The notes: a model not told the origin generated them from the sequence alone. DNA of 10,777 nt from Thiopseudomonas sp964394445 (GCA_964394445.1 CAYMXO010000058.1:1-10777); one strand, 5' to 3'; positions 1-6,412 are shown, counted from the first letter of the stretch. A program made the numbers and translations.

Positions 1-774
1 GGTGGCGACAGCGGCGAAATTTTGCTGCCGCGCCGTGAAATTCCAAAAGATGCCGATACCGCTGTTGGCAGCCTGCTGGACGTATTTGTCTACCACGACA
101 GTGAAGACCGTCTGGTCGCCACCGGCCGCCGGCCCCGGGCACAGCTGGGCGAGTTTGCTGCCTTGCGCGTGGTGGACATCAACCGCACCGGGATTTTCCT
201 TGACTGGGGGCTGGCCAAAGACCTGTTCATGCCCCATTCGGAAGAGAAACGCCCGTTGCAGACTGGCGATACCGTGCTGGTGTACGTCTATCAGGATGTG
301 CATACCGGCCGTCTGCTGGCGTCGGCCCAGCTGGACCGCTTTGTCAGCAGCGATGCGGCAGATAGTGGCTACAGCAGCAACCAGCCGGTCAGCCTGTGGG
401 TGGCCGAGCGCAACGAGCACGGGTATGTCTGCCTGGTGGACGAGCACTACCTGGGGCTGCTGCACCATCATGAAGTGCTGCGGCCGGTAAAAATTGGCCA
501 GGGCATGCCGGGTTATGTGCGTGAGCTGCGCGCCGACGGACGGCTCAGCCTGAGCCTGCAGATGCAGGGCCAGGCCGTACGTGACGAGCTGGGCGAGCGC
601 ATCATGGCCGAGCTGGAACAGCGTGGCGGCGTACTCGAGTTGAGCGACAAGAGCCCGGCCAGCGCCATTGCCGAGGTTTTTGGTGTCAGCAAGGGCAACT
701 ATAAAAAAGCCATCGGCGGACTGTTCAAGCAGGGCCTGATCGAAATCGAACCACAGCGGATCCGGCGCAAATAA
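1..774 (+). CDS. cvfB: CvfB/YitL-family S1 RNA-binding protein (5' partial)
   Basis: The reading frame is open from the first base and ends with TAA at 772-774, giving 257 visible residues; the N-terminus lies outside the window. The first residues (GEILLPRREIP) match the stretch of CvfB proteins that follows a short first strand, so roughly 20-25 residues are probably missing. An internal TTG at 22 is not a credible start because it falls inside this conserved motif. The family has consecutive S1-type OB folds followed by a winged-helix domain. Here S1-like segments (for example VVDINRTGIFLDWGLAKDLF and the region around VCLVDEHYLGLL) precede a C-terminal SPASAIAEVFGVSKGNYKKA segment typical of the winged helix. 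Such proteins bind RNA; in Staphylococcus CvfB influences virulence gene expression. The role in Gram-negatives is not settled. The gene converges on the hydrolase at 874, with REP sequences between them. Confidence 0.88.
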   Translation, partial: GGDSGEILLPRREIPKDADTAVGSLLDVFVYHDSEDRLVATGRRPRAQLGEFAALRVVDINRTGIFLDWGLAKDLFMPHSEEKRPLQTGDTVLVYVYQDVHTGRLLASAQLDRFVSSDAADSGYSSNQPVSLWVAERNEHGYVCLVDEHYLGLLHHHEVLRPVKIGQGMPGYVRELRADGRLSLSLQMQGQAVRDELGERIMAELEQRGGVLELSDKSPASAIAEVFGVSKGNYKKAIGGLFKQGLIEIEPQRIRRK

Positions 775-783
775 CCGGCAACT

Positions 784-815
784 CCGGTCGCGGATAAATT
801 CGCTCCTGCAGGAGC
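784..815 (-). repeat. REP-type element A (antisense copy)
   Basis: Read on the minus strand this gives TGCAGGAGCGAATTTATCCG followed by CGACCGG, a variant of the REP units at 9891-9921 and 10739-10766. Its right end forms a perfect 14-bp palindrome, GCTCCTGCAGGAGC, at 802-815. With element B it makes an inverted pair between two convergent genes, where such pairs often act as mRNA 3'-end barriers. No REP-associated transposase (RAYT) gene is in the window. Confidence 0.7.
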
Positions 816-847
816 AAGCTGTTGCACCGATGCGCAGGCTGGCGCAG

Positions 848-875
848 TTTTGCAGGAGCGTCTTCAGCCGCTATC
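848..875 (+). repeat. REP-type element B (sense copy, touches hydrolase stop)
   Basis: TTTTGCAGGAGCGTCTTCAG followed by CCGCTATC matches the core of the REP unit at 9891-9921, with one arm degenerate (GTCTTC in place of GGCTTC). It is in opposite orientation to element A and about 30 bp from it. Its end overlaps the hydrolase stop codon (TGA, complement of 874-876), so the last codon of that gene lies inside the repeat. Confidence 0.65.
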
Positions 876-1743
876 AGGGCCGGGTCATTCCTCCAAATTC
901 GTCCAGCTTCGCCAGAATGTCCTGCCAGATGACCCGGTGGCTGCGGCGGAAATAATTGAAATGACCCACGCGCTTGCCCGGCATGTCGGCGGCCCGGTAA
1001 CAGCTGTAGGTGATGGGCTGGCTGCTTTTTACATGCTTCCACAATCCGTCCGAATTGGCCTTGCTGGCAATCTCATCATCATCGGCGGTAATCACGTGAA
1101 CCGGGAACTCATAGGAATGGAAATAGGGCGCATGCCCGCTGGCTGCAATAATCGCGGGATCAAACAGCGCATCCTTTGCACTGCACCAGCGGCCCCATTC
1201 GCGGGCCAGCCGGGGCGGCAGGTCTTCCATCAGGCCCAATGAGCTGGCCCTGACATAGCCGAACAGGGCCGTGGACACGGGTGCAATAACCTTGAAAAAC
1301 AGTTTTGCCCTGAGCCGGTAAGCCAGCGGCATGCCGCCAAAGTGCCCGGTTGACGAAGCGACGGCTATCAGCCCCTGCAGCTCATTGCAGTTGGCGGCAA
1401 ATCCTGGCTGCTGACCACCCACACTGTGGCCAACGCAGTAAAGCGGCAGTTCCGGAAACAGCTCACGGCCCTTGGCGATGGCCGCCGGCATGTCGCGCCG
1501 GCCAATGTCGGAAAACAGGATCTTGCTGCCGGCCAGGCTGCCGTTGCGGGACTGGCAAAAACCACGGTAATTCCATAGCAGCACGTTATAGCCATGCCCG
1601 GCAAGAAATTCGGCAAACGGCACATAAAAGCCGGTTTTGATCGCCGTACCGGGGTTGAGCAAGACGGTTGCCCGGGGCTGTTCTGCGTTAAACAGCCGGC
1701 CTTGCAACAGGGTGTTGTCTTCTGCGGTAAATTCAATTTTCAT
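874..1743 (-). CDS. alpha/beta-hydrolase fold protein, substrate unknown
   Basis: 289 residues, ATG at 1743, TGA at 874-876. It has the order of a classical alpha/beta hydrolase: an oxyanion/HG-like NPGTAIKTGFY stretch (30-40), a GYNVLLWNYRG strand-turn (51-61), the nucleophile elbow GHSVGGQ with Ser107, a likely acid in ITADDDEI (Asp221-223), and a candidate catalytic His261 in VGHFNYF. No signal peptide or membrane segment is evident, so it is probably cytoplasmic. It resembles the broad group of predicted bacterial hydrolases (COG4757-like) without a fixed substrate; esterase or lipase activity is plausible but not shown. It is transcribed alone, convergent with cvfB and divergent from the exporter operon. 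No good Shine-Dalgarno sequence precedes the ATG, and the candidate promoter implies a very short leader. Confidence 0.87.
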   Translation of the reverse strand: MKIEFTAEDNTLLQGRLFNAEQPRATVLLNPGTAIKTGFYVPFAEFLAGHGYNVLLWNYRGFCQSRNGSLAGSKILFSDIGRRDMPAAIAKGRELFPELPLYCVGHSVGGQQPGFAANCNELQGLIAVASSTGHFGGMPLAYRLRAKLFFKVIAPVSTALFGYVRASSLGLMEDLPPRLAREWGRWCSAKDALFDPAIIAASGHAPYFHSYEFPVHVITADDDEIASKANSDGLWKHVKSSQPITYSCYRAADMPGKRVGHFNYFRRSHRVIWQDILAKLDEFGGMTRP

Positions 1744-1758
1744 TGTTTTTGTGCTCGA

Positions 1759-1786
1759 AATATAACCGGTTGCAGGATGTTAACAA
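1759..1786 (-). promoter_or_regulatory. candidate sigma-70 promoter of the hydrolase gene
   Basis: On the minus strand TTGTTA (1781-1786) and TATATT (1759-1764) are separated by 16 bp, matching the -35 and -10 consensus at 4/6 and 5/6 positions. Transcription would start near 1752, leaving only about 8-9 nt before the ATG. The match is good but has no further support. Confidence 0.4.
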
Positions 1787-1970
1787 CAAAAACACCGGTT
1801 TTCCGCAGCAGAACCCGTGCGTCATAAAAAGACCTGCAGTCATGGGCGCGGAGCATAATCGCAAGCCTGCTGAAAACCCAAGCTGCATGATCATTTTTGC
1901 TGCCTGGCATTTTTGCAGGGCGCAGGTCTGGGTTGCGACAAATAGACCGGAAAACCCTTTGTGGCTCAGC

Positions 1971-1985
1971 TTTTTGCTAGACTTC
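1971..1985 (+). promoter_or_regulatory. candidate extended -10 promoter of the exporter operon
   Basis: TTTTTGCTAGACTTC contains a TGC-TAGACT extended -10 element (hexamer 1978-1983) with no clear -35 at the usual distance. Transcription would start around 1990, 28 nt before the ATG at 2018. This argues against use of the in-frame GTG at 1961. The same 15-mer recurs with two changes before tcdA (5433-5447). Confidence 0.35.
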
Positions 1986-2017
1986 ACTCCTTTGACAGTA
2001 GCGGGTTACGGCGGTTG

Positions 2018-3184
2018 ATGATGCGGCGTTGGTTGATAATTCCCGGTGTGCTTCTGGTGCTGGCAGTGCCGGGCTGGAAACAGTGGCGCGGCATCGAGGT
2101 ACCGGTATTGCAGTTGCAAGAGCAGCCGCTGCAGCAGTGGGTGGTCGCCAGTGGCCAGGTGCGCAACCAGTCGCTGGCGCGCATCGGGGCCGAGATTACC
2201 GGTACCGTAGCGCAGCGCCATGTCCGCGAAGGTGACGAAGTACAGGCCGGCGATCTGCTGGTCAGCCTGCGCCCTGACGAGCTGCAGGCGCAATACGAGC
2301 AGGCGCAGACCGCCCTGGCGCAGCTGCGCAACCAGCTTTACCCGCAGGCCCGCCAAAGCCTGGAGGAAGCCCGGCTGGCCTGGCAGCAGGCCGTGCGCGA
2401 AGCAGAGCGCCGCACCCGGCTGGCCGGGCAGGGGATGCTGTCCGCCGAGCTGGCCGAACAGGCCCGCCACCTGGTACAGACCCGTAAAACGGCCCTGGCC
2501 CGTGCCGAGCTGGCCGAGCAGGCACTCAAGCCCGGCGGTGATGAAGAGCAGTTGCTGCAACAGCGTCTGCGCACCGCCCGTGCCAGTCTGGACAAGACCC
2601 GGATAACCGCGCCCTTTGCCGGCAAGGTACAGACCCGCAGCGTGGAACCGGGTGACCAGGTGCAGCCGGGCCGGGTGCTGCTGGAAATTGCCCGCAGCGA
2701 CGGCCTGGAAATTGTTGCCGCTGTCGATGAAAAGCATATTGCGCCGCTGCAGACCGGGCAGACCGCAGTGGTCATTGCCGATGCCTGGCCGCAGCGGGAG
2801 TTGCCGGCGCAGGTGAGTTTTATCGCCCCGGCGGTGGATGAAAGCAGCGGCACGCTGGATGTGCACCTGCGGGTACAGGATGAACAGCAGCTGCTGCGTC
2901 TGGGCATGACGGTCTCGGTCACCATTCTGAGCGCAGAAAAGCAGCAGGCGCTGGCCGTGCCGCGTGATTACCTGTTGCATGATGCGGATGGCTGGCATGT
3001 GCTGGTGCTGGAAGATGGCCAGGCGCACAGGCGGCCGGTGCAGACTGGCCTGCAAGCCGGTACCCGGGTCGAGCTGCTCGATGGCGTCCGTGCCGGCGAC
3101 CTGCTGTTGTTGCCGGAATCCCTGGCGGGGCGGCAGCAGCGCCTGCGCGCCGGCGTCAGTGTCACGGACGGGACCAGCGACTGA
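2018..3184 (+). CDS. HlyD/MacA-type periplasmic adaptor (membrane fusion) subunit of an ABC exporter
   Basis: 388 residues from the first of two adjacent ATGs (2018; 2021 is equally possible); an in-frame GTG at 1961 would add an N-terminal extension unlike the family and would precede the likely transcript start. A signal-anchor helix (about residues 5-20) is followed by a first lipoyl half with AEITGTVAQRHVREGDEVQAG (about 58-78). A long Ala/Glu/Arg/Gln-rich coiled-coil hairpin spans roughly 88-192. The second lipoyl half, TRITAPFAGKV followed by VEPGDQVQPG, is at 194-218. A beta-barrel/membrane-proximal part follows. The protein should link the inner-membrane permease to an outer-membrane channel such as TolC, which is not encoded here. 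Its stop codon overlaps the permease start by one base (TGATG), indicating translational coupling. Substrate unknown. Confidence 0.9.
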   Translation: MMRRWLIIPGVLLVLAVPGWKQWRGIEVPVLQLQEQPLQQWVVASGQVRNQSLARIGAEITGTVAQRHVREGDEVQAGDLLVSLRPDELQAQYEQAQTALAQLRNQLYPQARQSLEEARLAWQQAVREAERRTRLAGQGMLSAELAEQARHLVQTRKTALARAELAEQALKPGGDEEQLLQQRLRTARASLDKTRITAPFAGKVQTRSVEPGDQVQPGRVLLEIARSDGLEIVAAVDEKHIAPLQTGQTAVVIADAWPQRELPAQVSFIAPAVDESSGTLDVHLRVQDEQQLLRLGMTVSVTILSAEKQQALAVPRDYLLHDADGWHVLVLEDGQAHRRPVQTGLQAGTRVELLDGVRAGDLLLLPESLAGRQQRLRAGVSVTDGTSD

Positions 3185-4395
3185 TGCTTGCCCGCTTCTG
3201 GATCGAGCGCCGCATTGCCTGGCGTTTCATGGTGGAGAACCCGCTGCAAACCCTGCTGATCTGTATCGCCATTGCGGTCGGTACTGCGGTCATCATTTTC
3301 ATCACCACCCTGATGAATGGCTTGCAACAAAACACCATCAACAAAACCCTGGGCAGCCAGCCGCATGTCAAACTGGAAGCAACCCGTCTGTACAACCGCA
3401 CTCCGGCCGGTGACGGCCAACAGCTGCTGGTGCTGGAAACCATGCGGGCGCAGCCGCTGCAACGCATCGACAGCTGGCAGGCCGTGGTTGCCGGGCTGGA
3501 TGCCATTGCCGGGCTGACTGCCGTTTCGCCGGTGGTCACCGGGCCTGCGCTGGTGCAAAAGGGCAGGGCCACCGCCTCGGTCATCATCAACGGCATTGAC
3601 CCGCAGCGCCATGCACGGATTGTCGATCTGCCCGGGCATGTGGTGCAGGGCAGCTTCCAGGTTGGCAGCGAGGATGTGCTGGTCGGCAGCGAGCTGGCGC
3701 GGGACCTGGGCCTGCAAACCGGCGACAAATTGCGTCTGCAGTCTGGGGACGGCCGCACTGCATTGTTGCGGGTGAGCGGAATTTTCACCATGGGCGTGCA
3801 GGAGCTGGATACCCGCCAGCTGTATGTTGATCTGAAACAGGCACAGACCCTGCTCAATCTCAGCGGCGGCATCACCGCGCTGGACCTGAAAATTGACGAT
3901 ATTTTTACCGCCCGGGAGTGGGGCAGCCGGCTTGGCCGGCTGACCGGGCTGCACGTAAAAAACTGGATGGACAACAACAGCCAGCTGCTCAACGCCCTGC
4001 GTTCGCAAAAAATGACCACCCAGATGATCCGTGGCTTTGTCGGCCTGGCGGTTGGTCTGGGCATTGCCAGTGTGCTGGCTGTCAGCGTGGTGCAGCGCAC
4101 CCGGGAGGTCGGCATCCTGCGTGCCATGGGCAGTACCCGTGAACAGATCCTGCGGGTATTTCTGACCCAGGGCGCGATGCTCGGTGCCATGGGGGCGGTA
4201 TTCGGCATGGCCGGCGGTTATGGTCTGGTACACCTGTTCAACAACTTCGGCTCGCGGCTGTTTCTGATCGGCGTGCAAACCGAAGTCACCATTACCGCGC
4301 TGTTCATTGCCATTGGTAGCGGCATTCTGGCGGCGGCCTTGCCGGCCCGCCGTGCCTCGCGTTATGACCCGGCGGAGGCAATCCGCTATGTCTGA
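3184..4395 (+). CDS. FtsX/LolC-type ABC transporter permease
   Basis: 403 residues, the usual size of LolC/E-like permeases. The architecture is that of the MacB/FtsX group: one membrane helix near the N-terminus (about 22-43), a large periplasmic domain (about 45-275) with the VVTGPALV and VLVGSELARDLGL segments typical of MacB_PCD, then three C-terminal helices (about 283-303, 328-350, 365-387). The cytoplasmic loop REVGILRAMGSTREQI (307-321) is the conserved contact region with the ATPase in this family, and the C-terminus ends with the common RYDPAEAIRYV. It starts on the last base of the adaptor stop codon and overlaps the ATPase gene by 8 bp. It is probably a mechanotransmission-type exporter rather than a lipoprotein-sorting LolCDE complex, because an adaptor gene precedes it. 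Confidence 0.92.
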   Translation: MLARFWIERRIAWRFMVENPLQTLLICIAIAVGTAVIIFITTLMNGLQQNTINKTLGSQPHVKLEATRLYNRTPAGDGQQLLVLETMRAQPLQRIDSWQAVVAGLDAIAGLTAVSPVVTGPALVQKGRATASVIINGIDPQRHARIVDLPGHVVQGSFQVGSEDVLVGSELARDLGLQTGDKLRLQSGDGRTALLRVSGIFTMGVQELDTRQLYVDLKQAQTLLNLSGGITALDLKIDDIFTAREWGSRLGRLTGLHVKNWMDNNSQLLNALRSQKMTTQMIRGFVGLAVGLGIASVLAVSVVQRTREVGILRAMGSTREQILRVFLTQGAMLGAMGAVFGMAGGYGLVHLFNNFGSRLFLIGVQTEVTITALFIAIGSGILAAALPARRASRYDPAEAIRYV

Positions 4396-5071
4396 TGCGG
4401 TATTGCGCCTGCAGGATGTCAACAAGGTGTTTGAGCCGGATACGCCGCGCGCGGTGCATGTATTGCACGACATCAACCTGGAATTACAGGCCGGCGAACT
4501 GACGGCACTGATTGGCCCGTCCGGCTCGGGCAAGAGTACCTTGCTCAACCTGATGGGGCTGCTGGATACGCCCAGCAGTGGCGAACTGTGGGTTCGCGGA
4601 CAGGCCACGCTGCGCCTGGATGACGCCGGCCGCACCCGCCTGCGCGCCCACCACATTGGCTTCGTCTTCCAGTTTCACCACCTGATCGGTGCCTTTAGCG
4701 TGCTCGACAATGTGCTGATGCCGTTGATGCTGCAGCAGGGCCGGCCGGACGCGGCACAGCTGGATTATGCCCGTTACCTGCTGAATGCGGTTGGCCTGCA
4801 CAACATGGAGCAGCGTTCGGCCAAGGCGTTGTCTGGCGGGCAACAGCAGCGCGTGGCGATTGCCCGGGCGCTGGTTGGCAAACCGGCACTGCTGCTGGCC
4901 GATGAGCCGACCGGCAACCTGGATACGCAGACCGCCGAAGACGTGTTTGCCCTGTTCGAACAATTCAACCGGGAAACCGGCTGTGCCACCCTGATCGTCA
5001 CCCACGACCCGCGCCTCAGCGCCCGCTGTCCGCGGGTGATCGAATTGCTGGATGGGCGGGTTGTCAACTAA
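4388..5071 (+). CDS. ABC transporter ATP-binding protein (LolD/MacB/DevA type)
   Basis: 227 residues starting MSDAVLRLQDVNKVF. The ATG at 4388 is chosen because the frame open further upstream encodes unrelated arginine/proline-rich residues inside the permease gene. All nucleotide-binding motifs are intact: Walker A GPSGSGKST (43-51), Q-loop glutamine 95 in FVFQFHHL, signature LSGGQQQR (148-155), Walker B LLLADEPTGNLD (168-179), and switch histidine 206 in TLIVTHD. It powers the preceding permease from the cytoplasmic face. It is the last gene of the operon; no intrinsic terminator is seen directly after its stop, so transcription may continue toward the small-RNA locus. Confidence 0.95.
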   Translation: MSDAVLRLQDVNKVFEPDTPRAVHVLHDINLELQAGELTALIGPSGSGKSTLLNLMGLLDTPSSGELWVRGQATLRLDDAGRTRLRAHHIGFVFQFHHLIGAFSVLDNVLMPLMLQQGRPDAAQLDYARYLLNAVGLHNMEQRSAKALSGGQQQRVAIARALVGKPALLLADEPTGNLDTQTAEDVFALFEQFNRETGCATLIVTHDPRLSARCPRVIELLDGRVVN

Positions 5072-5238
5072 AGCCGTTAACCTGAACGCCGGCATGCCCC
5101 TGTATATGCAACGGCAAGCGTAGATGGCAGTGTCCTGGAGCAGGGTTTGGATTTTTACCTGGAAAGCAAAATATTGACGTCAAAAAAACTGTATTTTGCA
5201 AATAAGCGTGAGCTGCCTCGCATAAATCGCGCAAAGTT
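5072..5238. other. intergenic region without a recognisable gene, upstream of the candidate sRNA
   Basis: This AT-richer stretch has no credible protein gene. A 60-codon frame at 5147-5329 starts with TTG, lacks a ribosome site and runs into the RNA locus. It contains a perfect 10-bp palindrome TTGACGTCAA (5174-5183), a small inverted repeat TATTT-TGC-AAATA (5192-5204), and an imperfect GTGAG-N4-CTCGC repeat (5208-5220). These lie about 55-100 bp upstream of the predicted RNA start, where an activator could bind. None is a full match to a site I can name. Confidence 0.4.
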
Positions 5239-5268
5239 TTGGAAAGCTTTTTGGGTTCTGGCTAGTAT
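5239..5268 (+). promoter_or_regulatory. candidate promoter of the sRNA
   Basis: TTGGAA (5239-5244) and TAGTAT (5263-5268) are 18 bp apart, each matching the sigma-70 hexamers at 4/6 positions, with a TGG preceding the -10 region. The predicted start is about 5275, just before the first GGA motif. The hexamers alone are modest; the case rests on position relative to the structured RNA and its terminator. Confidence 0.45.
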
Positions 5269-5274
5269 CGATTG

Positions 5275-5402
5275 CACATGGATGTCTGAGGGAGGGTTCC
5301 AGGAAGGACCGGGCAAGGGAATGCTGTAAATGGATCAGGCCGCATGATGTGGCCGGCAAGGAAGCAAACGGATGATTTTGGCAGCAAGATCATCCGTTTT
5401 TT
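5275..5402 (+). ncRNA. candidate CsrA/RsmA-binding small RNA (Rsm/CsrB type)
   Basis: About 128 nt from the predicted start to the end of the terminator. It carries eight GGA triplets (at 5280, 5291, 5302, 5306, 5318, 5332, 5360, 5370); seven are in the ANGGA context preferred by CsrA/RsmA and the eighth is CAGGA. The first lies in ACATGGATGT, close to the SELEX consensus ACARGGAUGU. Two hairpins present GGA in hexaloops: GGUUC-CAGGAA-GGACC (5295-5310) and GGCA-AGGGAA-UGCU (5312-5325). A third hairpin without GGA (5338-5354, 6 bp) follows, then an intrinsic terminator. Known RsmX/Y/Z RNAs share this make-up: short, GGA-rich hairpins, no ORF, strong terminator. They act by titrating the translational repressor. 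I cannot assign it to a named Rsm family by sequence; it might also be processed from the exporter transcript. Confidence 0.62.
5366..5402 (+). terminator. intrinsic terminator of the sRNA
   Basis: AAACGGATGAT (5366-5376) and ATCATCCGTTT (5389-5399) form a perfect 11-bp stem with a 12-nt loop, followed by a T run (5397-5402). This is the only clear Rho-independent terminator in the window. It lies 66 bp before tcdA and insulates tcdA from upstream transcription. Confidence 0.9.
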
Positions 5403-5432
5403 GTGTCTGCAAATCGTCAAGGCAACCGCCAT

Positions 5433-5447
5433 TTTTTGCTAAACTGC
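5433..5447 (+). promoter_or_regulatory. candidate extended -10 promoter of tcdA
   Basis: TTTTTGCTAAACTGC has a TGC-TAAACT extended -10 (hexamer 5440-5445) without an obvious -35. A start near 5452 would leave a leader of about 17 nt before the tcdA ATG. It is nearly identical (13/15) to the sequence preceding the exporter operon. Confidence 0.4.
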
Positions 5448-5468
5448 GAAAAAATTTCTGGAACAGGC

Positions 5469-6257
5469 ATGGACACACAACGATTTGGCGGCATCGCCCG
5501 GCTTTATGGCGAACAAGGGCTGCAACGGCTGCAGCAGGCCCATGTGGCGGTTATCGGTATCGGCGGTGTTGGCTCCTGGGCGGCCGAGGCGCTGGTGCGC
5601 TCCGGTGTTGGCGAACTGACCCTGATTGATCTGGATGACATCTGCGTTACCAACACCAACCGCCAGGTACATACGCTCAGCGATACCATCGGTCAGCTCA
5701 AGGTGGATGCCATGGCGGCGCGCCTGCTGGCCATCAACCCGCAGTGCAAGGTGCACGCAGAGCCTGATTTCATCGCCGAGGATAACCTGGCAGAACTGCT
5801 GCACGACGGGCTGGATCATGTAGTGGACTGTATCGACAGTCTTGTTCCCAAGGCGGCGCTGATCGCCTGGTGCAAAAGACGCAAGATTCCGCTGATTACC
5901 ACCGGCGGTGCCGGCGGCCAGATTGACCCCACGCAGATACAGGTTGCCGACCTGAACAAGACGTTTCACGACCCGCTGGCCGCACGTTTGCGCTCGCGCC
6001 TGAAAAAACACCATGGATTTACCCGCACCCCGAAGAAAAATTTCGGTGTGCCCTGTGTGTTTTCCAGTGAACAGTTGCGCTATCCAAAAGCGGATGGCCA
6101 GGTCTGTTTTGACAAAGGCTTTGTCGGTGAGGGCGTCAAGCTCGACTGCGCCGGTGGTTTTGGTGCCGCAATGACGGTGACCGCAACCTTTGGTCTGGTC
6201 GCCGCCAGCCGTGCGCTGGACGCCATTGTCGCCGGTAAGGGGCGACCGGCACGTTGA
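5469..6257 (+). CDS. tcdA: tRNA threonylcarbamoyladenosine dehydratase TcdA (CsdL)
   Basis: 262 residues from ATG 5469 (MDTQRFGGIARLYG), close to the roughly 268 of E. coli TcdA; frame upstream of this ATG lies before the likely transcript start. It belongs to the E1/ThiF/MoeB-like superfamily: the nucleotide-binding loop GIGGVGS is at 30-36, the following acidic strand is TLIDLDDICVTNTNRQ (51-66), and HVVDCIDS (117-124) and TTGGAGGQIDPT (144-155) are strongly conserved in TcdA. The enzyme uses ATP to dehydrate and cyclise t6A at position 37 of ANN-decoding tRNAs into ct6A, aiding decoding fidelity. In E. coli it acts with the CsdA/CsdE sulfur-transfer pair; those genes are not in this window. 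It is monocistronic here, bounded by the terminator upstream and repeats downstream. Confidence 0.95.
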   Translation: MDTQRFGGIARLYGEQGLQRLQQAHVAVIGIGGVGSWAAEALVRSGVGELTLIDLDDICVTNTNRQVHTLSDTIGQLKVDAMAARLLAINPQCKVHAEPDFIAEDNLAELLHDGLDHVVDCIDSLVPKAALIAWCKRRKIPLITTGGAGGQIDPTQIQVADLNKTFHDPLAARLRSRLKKHHGFTRTPKKNFGVPCVFSSEQLRYPKADGQVCFDKGFVGEGVKLDCAGGFGAAMTVTATFGLVAASRALDAIVAGKGRPAR

Positions 6258-6293
6258 TACAAAGGCGCTGCTGGGCCGGATGCCACATGAACG

Positions 6294-6313
6294 TGCCTGC
6301 CAGGCGGCAGGCA
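6294..6313. other. GC-rich perfect hairpin after tcdA
   Basis: TGCCTGCC (6294-6301) and GGCAGGCA (6306-6313) form an 8-bp perfect stem with the tetraloop AGGC, 37 bp after the tcdA stop. No T run follows, so it is not a standard intrinsic terminator; it may protect the tcdA mRNA 3' end. Confidence 0.6.
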
Positions 6314-6315
6314 GC

Positions 6316-6346
6316 GCATGCTTCCTGGCCAGGGGGTTGCCCCGCG
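6316..6346. repeat. second repeat family, copy 1
   Basis: GCATGCTTCCTGG followed by AGGGGGTTGCCCCGCG. It resembles the copy at 6379-6412: both start with GCATGCT and have a GGGGNTTGCCCC hairpin about 17-18 bases later. This copy has lost part of the hairpin symmetry. The core differs from the REP elements elsewhere in the window. Confidence 0.45.
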
Positions 6347-6378
6347 TCACTACAGCCTGTAATGCCTCTGGTCGTGTG

Positions 6379-6412
6379 GCATGCTCCTTGTACGAAGGGG
6401 CTTGCCCCTGAG
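6379..6412. repeat. second repeat family, copy 2
   Basis: GCATGCTCCTTGTACGA followed by AGGGGCTTGCCCCTGAG, containing a perfect AGGGG-CTTG-CCCCT hairpin at 6396-6409. It is a direct repeat of copy 1 at 63-bp spacing. The pattern looks like a small dispersed palindromic element, but only two copies are seen here. Confidence 0.5.

Noticed and set aside
22..774. Start of the S1-domain gene at TTG 22
   Set aside because: The frame is open to base 1 and the residues before TTG (GGDSGEI) are part of a conserved family motif, so the gene is cut by the window edge.
1764..1800. Repeated ACCGGTT before the hydrolase gene (1764-1771 and 1794-1800)
   Set aside because: Seven-base repeat of a GC-rich palindromic word; too short to support an operator call.
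1830..1929. Inverted 8-mers AGACCTGC (1830-1837) and GCAGGTCT (1922-1929)
   Set aside because: An 84-bp separation and an 8-bp match in about 270 bp are within chance expectation, and no flanking symmetry extends it.
1961..2017. N-terminal extension of the adaptor from GTG 1961
   Set aside because: The extra residues are not family-like, the region includes a probable -10 element, and an ATG pair directly before the signal anchor fits better.
2968..4656. Long open frame on the minus strand (562 codons) opposite the permease
   Set aside because: It is antisense to three well-supported genes, its product is Gln/His/Arg-rich without a family signature, and such frames arise from GC-biased codon use.
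5073..5115. GCCGTT/AACGGC inverted repeat as terminator of the exporter operon
   Set aside because: The 6-bp arms are 31 bp apart and no T run follows.
5147..5329. Possible 60-residue protein
   Set aside because: TTG start without ribosome site, no recognisable composition or motif, and overlap with the candidate sRNA and its promoter.
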